From Pseudomonadota bacterium (lineage in GTDB: Bacteria > Pseudomonadota > Alphaproteobacteria > Rhizobiales > Xanthobacteraceae): 7,414 nt of DNA. Below, piece by piece: positions 1-6,582 of the stretch (its first letter is position 1; the number at the start of each line of letters is the position of its first letter). The translations under genes and the position numbers were made by a program. The stretch lies in the NCBI GenBank assembly GCA_023392205.1, contig JAEVZN010000395.1:1-7414 (forward strand), in the 5' to 3' direction. A model generated the notes under the pieces. It did not search any database and was not told the DNA's origin. It saw only the letters and a list, made by a program, of their open reading frames with translations.

Positions 1-48
1 AAGGTCGCCCGGCCCGCCGCGTGGACACGGATCATCCGCTCCGCTATC

Positions 49-55
49 GGGAAGG
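49..55 (+). promoter_or_regulatory. Putative Shine-Dalgarno site for glnD
   Basis: The purine run GGGAAGG ends four bases before the ATG at 60. It is the only SD-like sequence near the candidate starts and favours ATG 60 over GTG 21. Spacing is slightly short, so this is supportive rather than decisive. Confidence 0.4.
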
Positions 56-59
56 CCGC

Positions 60-2855
60 ATGCTGTCCCCTGACCAGAAGCCGCGCGCGCCCAGCGAGAT
101 TTTCGACGCCGAGGCGGCGGTGCGCAAACTCGACGCGCTCGCCGCCGAACATAACGGCCACGAGCGCGAATTGCGTGGCGCCGTCGCCCAATATCTGAAA
201 GGCGAACTGGCGCGCGGCCACGAGAAGGCCGAGCAGATGCTGCTCAGGGACCGGCATGGCCGCCGCTGCGCCGAGCGGCTCTGCGTGATGCAGGACGAGA
301 TCATCCGCATCCTGTTCGAATTCGCGGTTCGGCATCTCTACAAGTCGGAAAATCCCTCCGAGGCCGAACGCATGGCGGTGGTGGCGACCGGCGGCTATGG
401 CCGCGGCCTGCTGGCGCCCGGCTCCGACATCGATCTGCTGTTCGTGCTGCCCTACAAGCAGACCGCCTGGGGCGAATCCATCGCCGAGGCGATCCTGTAT
501 TGTCTCTGGGACATGGGTCTGAAGGTCGGCCACGCCACGCGCTCGGTGGACGAATGCATCCGCCAGGCCAAGGCGGACATGACCGTGCGCACCGCCATTC
601 TGGAAACGCGCTTTCTCAATGGCGACCGCGCGTTGTTCGACGAATTGATGACGCGCTTCGACACGCAGGTCGTGCAGGGCAGCGCGCCGGAATTCGTCGC
701 CGCCAAGCTCGCCGAACGCGAGGACCGGCTGCGCCGCGCCGGACAATCGCGTTATCTGGTCGAGCCGAATGTGAAGGACGGCAAGGGCGGTCTGCGCGAT
801 CTGCATACGCTGTTCTGGATCGGCAAATATGTCTATCGCGTGCGCGATGTGGAGGAACTGGTCGATCACGGCGTGTTCGACCGCGATGAACTGAAACTCT
901 TCCGTCGCTGCGAGGACTTCCTGTGGTCGGTGCGCTGTCACATGCATTTCGTGACCGGCCGGCCGGAGGAGCGGCTCTCGTTCGACATCCAGCGCGAGAT
1001 CGCGGTGCGGCTCGGCTACACCACGCATCCGGGGATGCGCGATGTCGAGCGCTTCATGAAGCATTACTTCCTCACCGCGAAGAATGTCGGCGATCTCACC
1101 GCTATTCTCTGCGCGGCGCTGGAATCGAGCCAGGCCAAACCCGCCCCGATGCTCGGCCGCATGATGGCGCGCTTCCGTTCCAGCGGGCGCCGGGCGCTGG
1201 AGGAATCCGACGACTTCATCGTCGACAATAACCGCATCAATATCGCCCGGCCCGATGTCTTCCAGCAGGATCCGGTCAACCTGATCCGCATCTTCCATCT
1301 GGCGCAGAAGCACGACCTCGCCTTCCACCCCGATGCGATGCGCAAGGCCGCGCGCTCGCTGAAGGTCATAGACCGGGATCTGCGCGAGAATCCGGAAGCC
1401 AACAAGCTGTTCCTGGACATTCTCGCCTCCGACCGCGATGTGGAAACCGTCTTGCGGCGGATGAACGAGGCCGGTGTGCTCGGTGCCTTCGTGCGCGCCT
1501 TCGGCCGCGTGGTCGCGATGATGCAGTTCAACATGTATCATCACTATACGGTGGACGAGCACCTGATCCGGTGCATGGGCGTGATCTCGGAGATCGAGCA
1601 GGGCTCCAACAGCGAATATGGTCTCGCCAACGAACTGGCGAAAAAGATCACGCCGCGCCAGCGCGTGTTGCTGCGCATCACGCTGTTCCTGCATGACATC
1701 GCCAAGGGCCGTGTCGAGGATCATTCCATTGCCGGTGCGCGCGTCGCCAGGCGATTCTGTCCGCGGCTCGGGCTGACGGCGGCGGAGACCGAGACGGTGG
1801 CCTGGCTCATTGAAAATCATCTGGTCATGTCGACAGTGGCGCAATCGCGCGACCTGTCCGACCGCAAGACCATCGAGAATTTCGCCGCCATCGTGCAATC
1901 GCTGGACCGGCTCAAATTACTGCTGATCCTCACCACGGCGGATATTCGTGCGGTGGGGCCGGGCGTCTGGAATGGCTGGAAGGCGCAGCTTCTGCGCACG
2001 CTGTATTACGAGACCGAGCCGGTGCTGACCGGCGGCTTCTCGGAGGTCAATCGCGAGAAGCGCGTGGCTTTGGCGCAGGCCGAATTCCGCGCACATATGC
2101 AGGACTGGCCCGACGAGGAGCTCGACACCTATATCGCGCGGCATTATCCGGCCTATTGGCTGAAGGTCGATCTGACCCACAAGATTGCGCATGCGAATTT
2201 CCTGCGCGACATCTGGAAGGCCGGCAAGACGCTGGCCACGCAGACCCGTTTCGATCGCGCGCGCGGCGTCACCGAACTCACCATCGTTGCGCCCGACCAT
2301 CCGCGGCTGTTGTCGATCGTGGCGGGCGCCTGTGCCGCCACCGGCACCAACATTGTCGATGCGCAGATCTTCACCACCACCGACGGGCTTGCGCTCGATA
2401 CCATCTCCGTCACCCGTGCCTTCGATTTCGACGAGGACGAAGAACGCCGCGCCGCGCGCATCGCGGCGACGGTGGAGCAGGCCTTGCGCGGCGAGATCAG
2501 GCTGCCGGAGGTGGTGGCGCGCAAGGCGGCGCCGAAAGGGCGGCTGCGCGCGTTTGCGCTGGAGCCGGAAGTCAACGTCAACAACGAATGGTCGAACCGC
2601 TACACGGTGATCGAGGTGACCGGGCTCGACCGCCCGGGGCTGCTGTACGAACTCACGGCAACGATCTCGCGGCTGTCGCTCAACATCACCTCGGCGCATG
2701 TGGCGACCTTCGGCGCGCGCGTGATGGACGTGTTCTATGTCACCGACCTGATGGGCGCGAAGATCGCCTCCCCCACGCGGCAGGCGGCGATCAAGCGCGC
2801 GCTGATGGCGCTGTTCACGCGCGGCGATGGGGAGGCGGAGAGGAGGCGGGGGTAG
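60..2855 (+). CDS. glnD: Bifunctional [protein-PII] uridylyltransferase/uridylyl-removing enzyme GlnD
   Basis: This cytoplasmic nitrogen sensor attaches UMP to PII proteins (GlnB/GlnK) when glutamine is low and removes it when glutamine is high, which controls glutamine synthetase and Ntr regulation. Numbered from the ATG at 60 (931 aa), the N-terminal nucleotidyltransferase motif GGYGRG is at 111-116, followed by GSDID with metal-binding D123 and D125. The UR activity maps to an HD domain: YHHYTVDEH near 493-501, the HD pair H545-D546 and EDHS at 553-556. Two C-terminal ACT domains start near 737 and 848, each with a DxPxLL-type turn, and are expected to bind glutamine. All modules are intact and the length is normal for rhizobial GlnD. 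I prefer the ATG at 60 because GGGAAGG lies at 49-55 and the N-terminal length then fits relatives as I remember them. A GTG at 21 is in frame (944 aa) but lacks a clear ribosome site, and the frame is open to the left edge, so an upstream start is possible. Confidence 0.97.
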   Translation: MLSPDQKPRAPSEIFDAEAAVRKLDALAAEHNGHERELRGAVAQYLKGELARGHEKAEQMLLRDRHGRRCAERLCVMQDEIIRILFEFAVRHLYKSENPSEAERMAVVATGGYGRGLLAPGSDIDLLFVLPYKQTAWGESIAEAILYCLWDMGLKVGHATRSVDECIRQAKADMTVRTAILETRFLNGDRALFDELMTRFDTQVVQGSAPEFVAAKLAEREDRLRRAGQSRYLVEPNVKDGKGGLRDLHTLFWIGKYVYRVRDVEELVDHGVFDRDELKLFRRCEDFLWSVRCHMHFVTGRPEERLSFDIQREIAVRLGYTTHPGMRDVERFMKHYFLTAKNVGDLTAILCAALESSQAKPAPMLGRMMARFRSSGRRALEESDDFIVDNNRINIARPDVFQQDPVNLIRIFHLAQKHDLAFHPDAMRKAARSLKVIDRDLRENPEANKLFLDILASDRDVETVLRRMNEAGVLGAFVRAFGRVVAMMQFNMYHHYTVDEHLIRCMGVISEIEQGSNSEYGLANELAKKITPRQRVLLRITLFLHDIAKGRVEDHSIAGARVARRFCPRLGLTAAETETVAWLIENHLVMSTVAQSRDLSDRKTIENFAAIVQSLDRLKLLLILTTADIRAVGPGVWNGWKAQLLRTLYYETEPVLTGGFSEVNREKRVALAQAEFRAHMQDWPDEELDTYIARHYPAYWLKVDLTHKIAHANFLRDIWKAGKTLATQTRFDRARGVTELTIVAPDHPRLLSIVAGACAATGTNIVDAQIFTTTDGLALDTISVTRAFDFDEDEERRAARIAATVEQALRGEIRLPEVVARKAAPKGRLRAFALEPEVNVNNEWSNRYTVIEVTGLDRPGLLYELTATISRLSLNITSAHVATFGARVMDVFYVTDLMGAKIASPTRQAAIKRALMALFTRGDGEAERRRG

Positions 2856-2938
2856 GGCCAGGTTCGAGCCTTACTCCGTCCAGCGCAGACCAAGTGTGCT
2901 CGGATTTCGCCTTCGCGTCGACATCCGTCTCCCTCACT

Positions 2939-3061
2939 CCGTCACCCTGAGTTGGCCGTGCGCAGCGCGGCCCTCGAAGGGCGACGGCCCTTGATGGGAG
3001 GATCGGGCAGCTCATCCTTCGAGGTTCGCAGGCTGCGCCCGCTCGCCCTTCAGGATGACGG
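2939..3061. repeat. Composite inverted-repeat intergenic element (two half-units facing each other)
   Basis: Two related half-units of about 50 bp lie head to head with a spacer of about 24 bp. The outer ends, CCGTCACCCTGA (2939-2950) and TCAGGATGACGG (3050-3061), are inverted copies matching at 11 of 12 positions. The inner arms CCTCGAAGG (2972-2980) and CCTTCGAGG (3016-3024) are a perfect 9-bp inverted pair. Each half also has a GCGCAGC/GCTGCGC core, so the element can fold on itself. The right half (3013-3057) matches the single copy at 4208-4252 at 40 of 45 positions with no gap. From general knowledge, such elements, with CATCCTTCGAG near one end and CTCAGGATGACGG near the other, are abundant between genes in Bradyrhizobiaceae and related Rhizobiales; the exact family name is unknown to me. 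It lies 83 bases after the glnD stop and 15 bases from the stop of the gene at 3077-3835, between two convergent genes, so a role in ending or stabilising transcripts is plausible but unproven. Confidence 0.75.
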
Positions 3062-3076
3062 GGAAGCGGGTGACGT

Positions 3077-3835
3077 TCATTGGACGATCTGAGATTTTAC
3101 GTGATCCAGATAACCCCACCGTCCGCTGCGTCTCAGATAGGCAGGATGATAGGTTCGAAAGGTCCTTTGCGGGAGGTTAGGGTGAAGAAGTTTGGCCAGT
3201 TGCCATGCATTTTTCACGGGTTCGACGTCCTCGGTCCGAAGATCCGGAAATGCGTTTTCCAGGATTGAATCGTAATGCGGGCCTGTCAAAAATATGCAGG
3301 CATGAGGATCGAGGATTTCGATCTCTCGCCGAAGCACCTCCGCCTGTTGTTTCATCAAAGGTAGTCTGTGCTCCTCGTCGGCATTTAGAATTGATCCGCC
3401 CTCGTAATCAACACGAAAAACATTCGACCACATAACGCCAACATTTTCCCAACTTTCGATGGCTCTGAAGGCCTGCCAGAATGGCGATCGCCAACTGACC
3501 GGCTGGTGTCTTGCGAATGCGAACTGCTCGTAGCCCCAGCACAAGGCATCAATCGACGTCTCTTCTGACAGGAAGTCCCGCAGGGTCACCTGAGCTGGAT
3601 AGGTCCATTTTTCTGGATATTTGGGGTAGTCCTTGGTCAAATTCTCATCCCATGACCATCCATGGGTTTCCTGTCCGAGTACAATGATGCGTGTGCGTGC
3701 GTCGCAATAGCGTTCGGTAACACGCAGCAATATAGGCGGGCTCATACGTTCGAGTGGCAGGCCGTCGATATCAAGGCAGTGCCTCCAGTCCGAGTAGGCA
3801 GACGCAAGCTGTTGTTGAACGAAAGCAGGATTCAT
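3077..3835 (-). CDS. Uncharacterised protein with uracil-DNA-glycosylase-superfamily-like motifs
   Basis: I cannot name this 252-aa protein with certainty. In order it has IIVLGQETHGW at 50-60, a Trp/Tyr-rich stretch (WSWDE, YPKYPEKW) to about 77, PFWQAFRAIE at 118-127, VMWSNVFRVD at 134-143, LRREIEILDPHACIFLTGP at 168-186 and TYHPAYLRR at 228-236. This order matches the UDG fold of family 4/5 type: a first strand ending in a G-[QE] motif, a middle strand ending in [TS]N, a helix then L.P..viflTG, and a C-terminal HP motif near TYHPS.LLR. The first motif differs (GQETHGW, not GEAPG or GQDPY), and the four cysteines (20, 44, 99, 180) are not arranged as in iron-sulphur UDGs, so chemistry and substrate are unknown. 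There is no signal peptide or membrane segment, so it is probably cytoplasmic. I chose the ATG at 3835 because AGGGGA precedes it; the frame stays open to 4072, but that extension looks non-coding. G+C is about 52%, well below the neighbours, which suggests horizontal acquisition. It stands alone, convergent with glnD. Confidence 0.72.
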   Translation of the reverse strand: MNPAFVQQQLASAYSDWRHCLDIDGLPLERMSPPILLRVTERYCDARTRIIVLGQETHGWSWDENLTKDYPKYPEKWTYPAQVTLRDFLSEETSIDALCWGYEQFAFARHQPVSWRSPFWQAFRAIESWENVGVMWSNVFRVDYEGGSILNADEEHRLPLMKQQAEVLRREIEILDPHACIFLTGPHYDSILENAFPDLRTEDVEPVKNAWQLAKLLHPNLPQRTFRTYHPAYLRRSGRWGYLDHVKSQIVQ

Positions 3836-3839
3836 GTCT

Positions 3840-3845
3840 TCCCCT
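3840..3845 (-). promoter_or_regulatory. Shine-Dalgarno site for the 3077-3835 gene
   Basis: On the - strand AGGGGA (part of GGGGAAG) lies four bases before the ATG at 3835. It decides the start: the longer reading from 4072 has no comparable site and would add 79 residues rich in Ser, Ile and Arg that do not look like a conserved domain. Confidence 0.5.
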
Positions 3846-3937
3846 ATCTCATGTGCTGAAAAATATTCGTTTTGAGTGGCGTGTGAGTCGTTCTGATGTG
3901 GTGGGTGATTGCGAAGCCATTGCTGCAGAGTCGATGA

Positions 3938-3943
3938 ATTATA
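3938..3943 (-). promoter_or_regulatory. Possible -10 box for the 3077-3835 gene
   Basis: The - strand reads an exact TATAAT here, about 100 bases before the ATG at 3835, in an A+T-richer stretch. No TTGACA-like -35 hexamer lies 15-19 bases further upstream and there is no TGn extension, so this is a weak candidate. Confidence 0.2.
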
Positions 3944-4207
3944 TGGGTCGGAAATGCTGGAGCCGACTTTGTTGCTTGATCTGATTGGAATCGAGCTTGA
4001 GCGTATTCTCAAAGGGATAAGCAAGAATATCAACGAACAGGAGTGTCGTACTGGCGGAATGCTGAGAGTCATTTTGCGTGATCCGGTGGACTGCGCGAGA
4101 GTATGATCTGAGCAATTGAAACGGAATGCACCGCACGTACGTCAGAAGCGGACGCGTCAGACACTAACCAGTGGCTGCCATTCTTGCAGCGAGTGTCCAT
4201 GGTCGGC

Positions 4208-4252
4208 CATCCTTCGAGGCTCGCAGGCTGCGCCTGCGCGCACCTCAGGATG
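4208..4252 (+). repeat. Single copy of the intergenic palindromic repeat
   Basis: This 45-bp unit runs from CATCCTTCGAGG to CTCAGGATG and matches the right half of the composite element (3013-3057) at 40 of 45 positions, in the same orientation. Its centre is a perfect 7-bp stem, CGCAGGC (4222-4228) with GCCTGCG (4232-4238), around a 3-base loop, and the ends CATCCT/AGGATG also pair, so the unit can form an imperfect hairpin. Unlike the copy after glnD it has no inverted partner nearby. Confidence 0.72.
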
Positions 4253-4432
4253 TCGGGGCAGGCGCACAAGGCGGCAAACAGCCTTCCTTGGCAGCACGTC
4301 CGCCGTCTTTGCACCGATCCGTCGCAGCGCCGCCGCCGCGCCGAAACGCGCCTTAACGGCCCCTTAAACCGGCTCCCCTAGCGTCGCGGTGACGGCCGGA
4401 CGGCGGCCGCGGGGACCGCATTTTCGTAAGTC

Positions 4433-4439
4433 AGGGGGA
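4433..4439 (+). promoter_or_regulatory. Shine-Dalgarno site for the PBP gene
   Basis: AGGGGGA lies six bases before GTG 4446, an almost ideal distance. The earlier in-frame GTG at 4389 has no such site, so this sets the start at 4446. Confidence 0.65.
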
Positions 4440-4445
4440 TCGAAC

Positions 4446-6575
4446 GTGGGACGGCGAGGCAAGCCAGCGCGCCGCGAGCCCAAATTCGATATCGGCGGCG
4501 CGATCCGTGAATTGCGCGCCGATCCGGGCGACCGCATTCCCGGCGGCGCGGCGCCGAAATCGGGTAAATCTTCGGCCGGCAAGGCGCGGGGCGGCGGAAA
4601 GGCGGCCGCGCCAGCCCGCAAGGTCGGCCGATCGATCCGGCTGGTGCCGCTGGTGCGTCGCACCGCCTATTGGGGGCTGGTGCTCGGCCTCTGGGGCGTG
4701 ATCGCGGGCGTGGGGCTTTTCGCCTTTGTCGGGGCGCATCTGCCGCCGATCCAGTCGCTGGAGGTGCCCAGGCGCCCGCCCTCGATCCAGATTGCCGGCA
4801 TCGACGGACGCATTCTCGCCACGCGCGGCGACAGCGGCATGTCCGCGACGCTGAGCAATCTGCCCAGGCATGTGCCTCAGGCTTTCGTCGCGATCGAGGA
4901 TCGGCGTTTCTACGCGCATTACGGGGTGGACCCGGTCGGCATTGCGCGCGCTGCGGTCGCCAATATCATGCGCGGCGGCGTGGCCCAGGGCGGCTCCACC
5001 ATCACGCAGCAATTGGCGAAGAATCTGTTTCTGAATCAGGAGCGTACCTATACGCGCAAGCTACAGGAACTGGTGCTCGCGCTGTGGCTGGAGCACAAAT
5101 TCAGCAAGGACCAGATTCTCGAATTGTATCTGAACCGCGTCTATTTCGGGGCCGGTGCGTATGGTGTGGAGGCGGCATCGCAGCGATATTTCGGCAAGCA
5201 TGCGCGCGATCTTGCTCTCCCCGAGGCCGCCCTCCTCGCCGGGCTGGTGCGCTCGCCCTCGCGGCTGGCGCCGACGCGCAATCCGGACGGAGCCGCGCGC
5301 CGCGCGCAGACGGTGCTGACCGCAATGGCGGATGTCGGCTTCATCAACGACAGGCAGGCTGCGCTCGCCATCGCGCAACCCGCGCATGCGCTCAAGCAGG
5401 TCTCCAGCGGCTCGATCAATTATGTGGCCGATTACATCATGGATGTGCTCGACGACCTGATCGGGCGCGTCGAGGATGACATCGTTGTCGAGACGTCGAT
5501 CGATCCGGCCTTGCAACTTCTCGCCGAACGCGCGCTTGTCGAGGAGCTTGCCGCACGCAGCGCCAAGCAGGGCGTCGAACAGGGCGCCATTCTTGCGCTG
5601 TCGCCGGACGGCGCGGTGCGTGCGATGGTGGGCGGACGCGATTACGCGCAGAGCCAGTTCAATCGTGCCGTGTCGGCAAAGCGGCAGCCTGGATCTGCAT
5701 TCAAGCCGTTCGTATATCTCACGGCGCTTGAGCGCGGATTGACGCCGGACACGGTGCGCGAGGACCGGCCGGTGTCAATCAAGGGCTGGCGACCGGAAAA
5801 TTACACGCGCGAACATTATGGACCGGTGACTTTGACGCAGGCGCTCGCCATGTCGCTGAACACGGTCGCGGTACGGCTGACGATGGAATTCGGCCCGGCG
5901 GCCGTGATGCGCACGGCGCATCGCCTCGGCATTGCCTCGAAGCTCGAACCGAATGCATCGCTCGGGCTTGGCACCTCGGAAGTGTCGCTTCTGGAACTGG
6001 TCAGCGCTTACGCAACGTTTGCGAATAACGGCATGGCGATCGCGCCGCATGTCATCGAAAGCGTGCGCGGCCGTGACGGGAAGTTGCGCTACCAGCGCGT
6101 CCCGCAAAGCCTGGGGCAGGTGATCGAGCCGCGCTACGTCGCCATGATGAATGCGATGATGCAGGAGACCCTGAGTACCGGCACCGGACGCAGGGCCGAT
6201 CTCGCAGGCCGTCCGGCCGGAGGCAAGACCGGGACAAGCCAGGACTTCCGCGATGGATGGTTCGTTGGCTATACGGCGCAGCTTGTCACCGGCGTATGGC
6301 TTGGCAACGACGATTCCTCGCCAACAAAGAAGATGACCGGCGGCGGCTTGCCGTCGGATATCTGGACGCGCTTCATGCGCTCGGCGCACCGTAACGTGGA
6401 AGTCGCCAATCTGCCCGGCACCTATGGCGGCGTGTTCGTGCCGCAGCCACACATGCAGGCGGAGGGGCGGCTGGTCCCGCCGGGTCATATCCCGGCCCGG
6501 TCGGCATCGGCAGGCGGGGCCTCGCCGGACGGGATGGATAGCTGGCTGCTCGACCGGCTGTTCGGACGCCGCTGA
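4446..6575 (+). CDS. Class A penicillin-binding protein, PBP1A family (glycosyltransferase/transpeptidase)
   Basis: This inner-membrane enzyme polymerises lipid II into glycan strands and cross-links the peptides in the periplasm. From GTG 4446 it has 709 aa: a basic, Gly/Arg/Lys-rich cytoplasmic tail of about 73 residues, one transmembrane anchor near 74-96, then a GT51 domain with EDRRFYAHYG at 151-160 (E151 is the expected catalytic Glu), GGSTITQQLAKN at 182-193, RKLQE at 204-208 and KDQILELYLNR at 221-231. The transpeptidase domain has SAFK at 417-420 (nucleophile S417), SLN at 470-472 and KTGTS at 594-598. All catalytic motifs are present. It is shorter than E. coli PBP1A (about 850 aa), as usual for the smaller rhizobial members, and ends in a Pro/Ser/Gly-rich tail closing with WLLDRLFGRR. 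The start follows the SD at 4433-4439; an in-frame GTG at 4389 would give 728 aa. It is probably transcribed alone: the upstream gene is divergent and the downstream one convergent. The symbol mrcA is sometimes used, but orthology among the several class A PBPs is not settled here. Confidence 0.96.
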   Translation: MGRRGKPARREPKFDIGGAIRELRADPGDRIPGGAAPKSGKSSAGKARGGGKAAAPARKVGRSIRLVPLVRRTAYWGLVLGLWGVIAGVGLFAFVGAHLPPIQSLEVPRRPPSIQIAGIDGRILATRGDSGMSATLSNLPRHVPQAFVAIEDRRFYAHYGVDPVGIARAAVANIMRGGVAQGGSTITQQLAKNLFLNQERTYTRKLQELVLALWLEHKFSKDQILELYLNRVYFGAGAYGVEAASQRYFGKHARDLALPEAALLAGLVRSPSRLAPTRNPDGAARRAQTVLTAMADVGFINDRQAALAIAQPAHALKQVSSGSINYVADYIMDVLDDLIGRVEDDIVVETSIDPALQLLAERALVEELAARSAKQGVEQGAILALSPDGAVRAMVGGRDYAQSQFNRAVSAKRQPGSAFKPFVYLTALERGLTPDTVREDRPVSIKGWRPENYTREHYGPVTLTQALAMSLNTVAVRLTMEFGPAAVMRTAHRLGIASKLEPNASLGLGTSEVSLLELVSAYATFANNGMAIAPHVIESVRGRDGKLRYQRVPQSLGQVIEPRYVAMMNAMMQETLSTGTGRRADLAGRPAGGKTGTSQDFRDGWFVGYTAQLVTGVWLGNDDSSPTKKMTGGGLPSDIWTRFMRSAHRNVEVANLPGTYGGVFVPQPHMQAEGRLVPPGHIPARSASAGGASPDGMDSWLLDRLFGRR

Positions 6576-6582
6576 TACGCGT

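Larger units (their letters stand above)
3836..4445. other. Long intergenic region between the divergently transcribed UDG-like and PBP genes
   Basis: This 610-base stretch should hold the promoters of both flanking genes. The first part (3841-4080) is about 47% G+C by hand count and continues the low-G+C islet. It has short open frames on both strands, none with a convincing ribosome site and recognisable product. G+C climbs to 53% (4081-4140), 57% (4141-4200) and 63% (4261-4320), so the compositional border lies roughly at 4080-4200. A repeat half-unit lies at 4208-4252. From 4253 to 4432 I see G+C-rich sequence with no clear -35/-10 pair, tRNA, riboswitch or strong terminator hairpin. Confidence 0.6.

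Noticed and set aside
1917..2699. 260-codon open frame antisense to glnD
   Set aside because: Shadow frame in G+C-rich coding DNA; Arg/Gly/His-rich translation without domains, fully inside glnD with its intact ACT domains.
2977..2992. Hairpin AAGGGC-GACG-GCCCTT as an intrinsic terminator for glnD
   Set aside because: The 6-bp stem is perfect but no T run follows on either strand; it is better explained as part of the composite repeat.
3086..4112. 8-bp direct repeat GATCTGAG at 3086-3093 and 4105-4112, near the islet edges
   Set aside because: It resembles a target duplication, but the left copy lies inside the end of the islet gene and an 8-bp match between two windows of about 100 bp has an appreciable chance of arising randomly.
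4116..4367. Several 60-80 codon frames around the single repeat copy
   Set aside because: They run through the palindromic repeat, are rich in Arg/Ala/Ser and lack ribosome sites.
3836..4445. tRNA, riboswitch or CRISPR array in the long intergenic region
   Set aside because: No cloverleaf-like arms, no CCA end, no regularly spaced repeats and no recognisable riboswitch core were seen.
5775..6488. 237-codon open frame antisense to the PBP gene
   Set aside because: Overlaps the conserved transpeptidase motifs on the other strand; composition is typical of a shadow frame.
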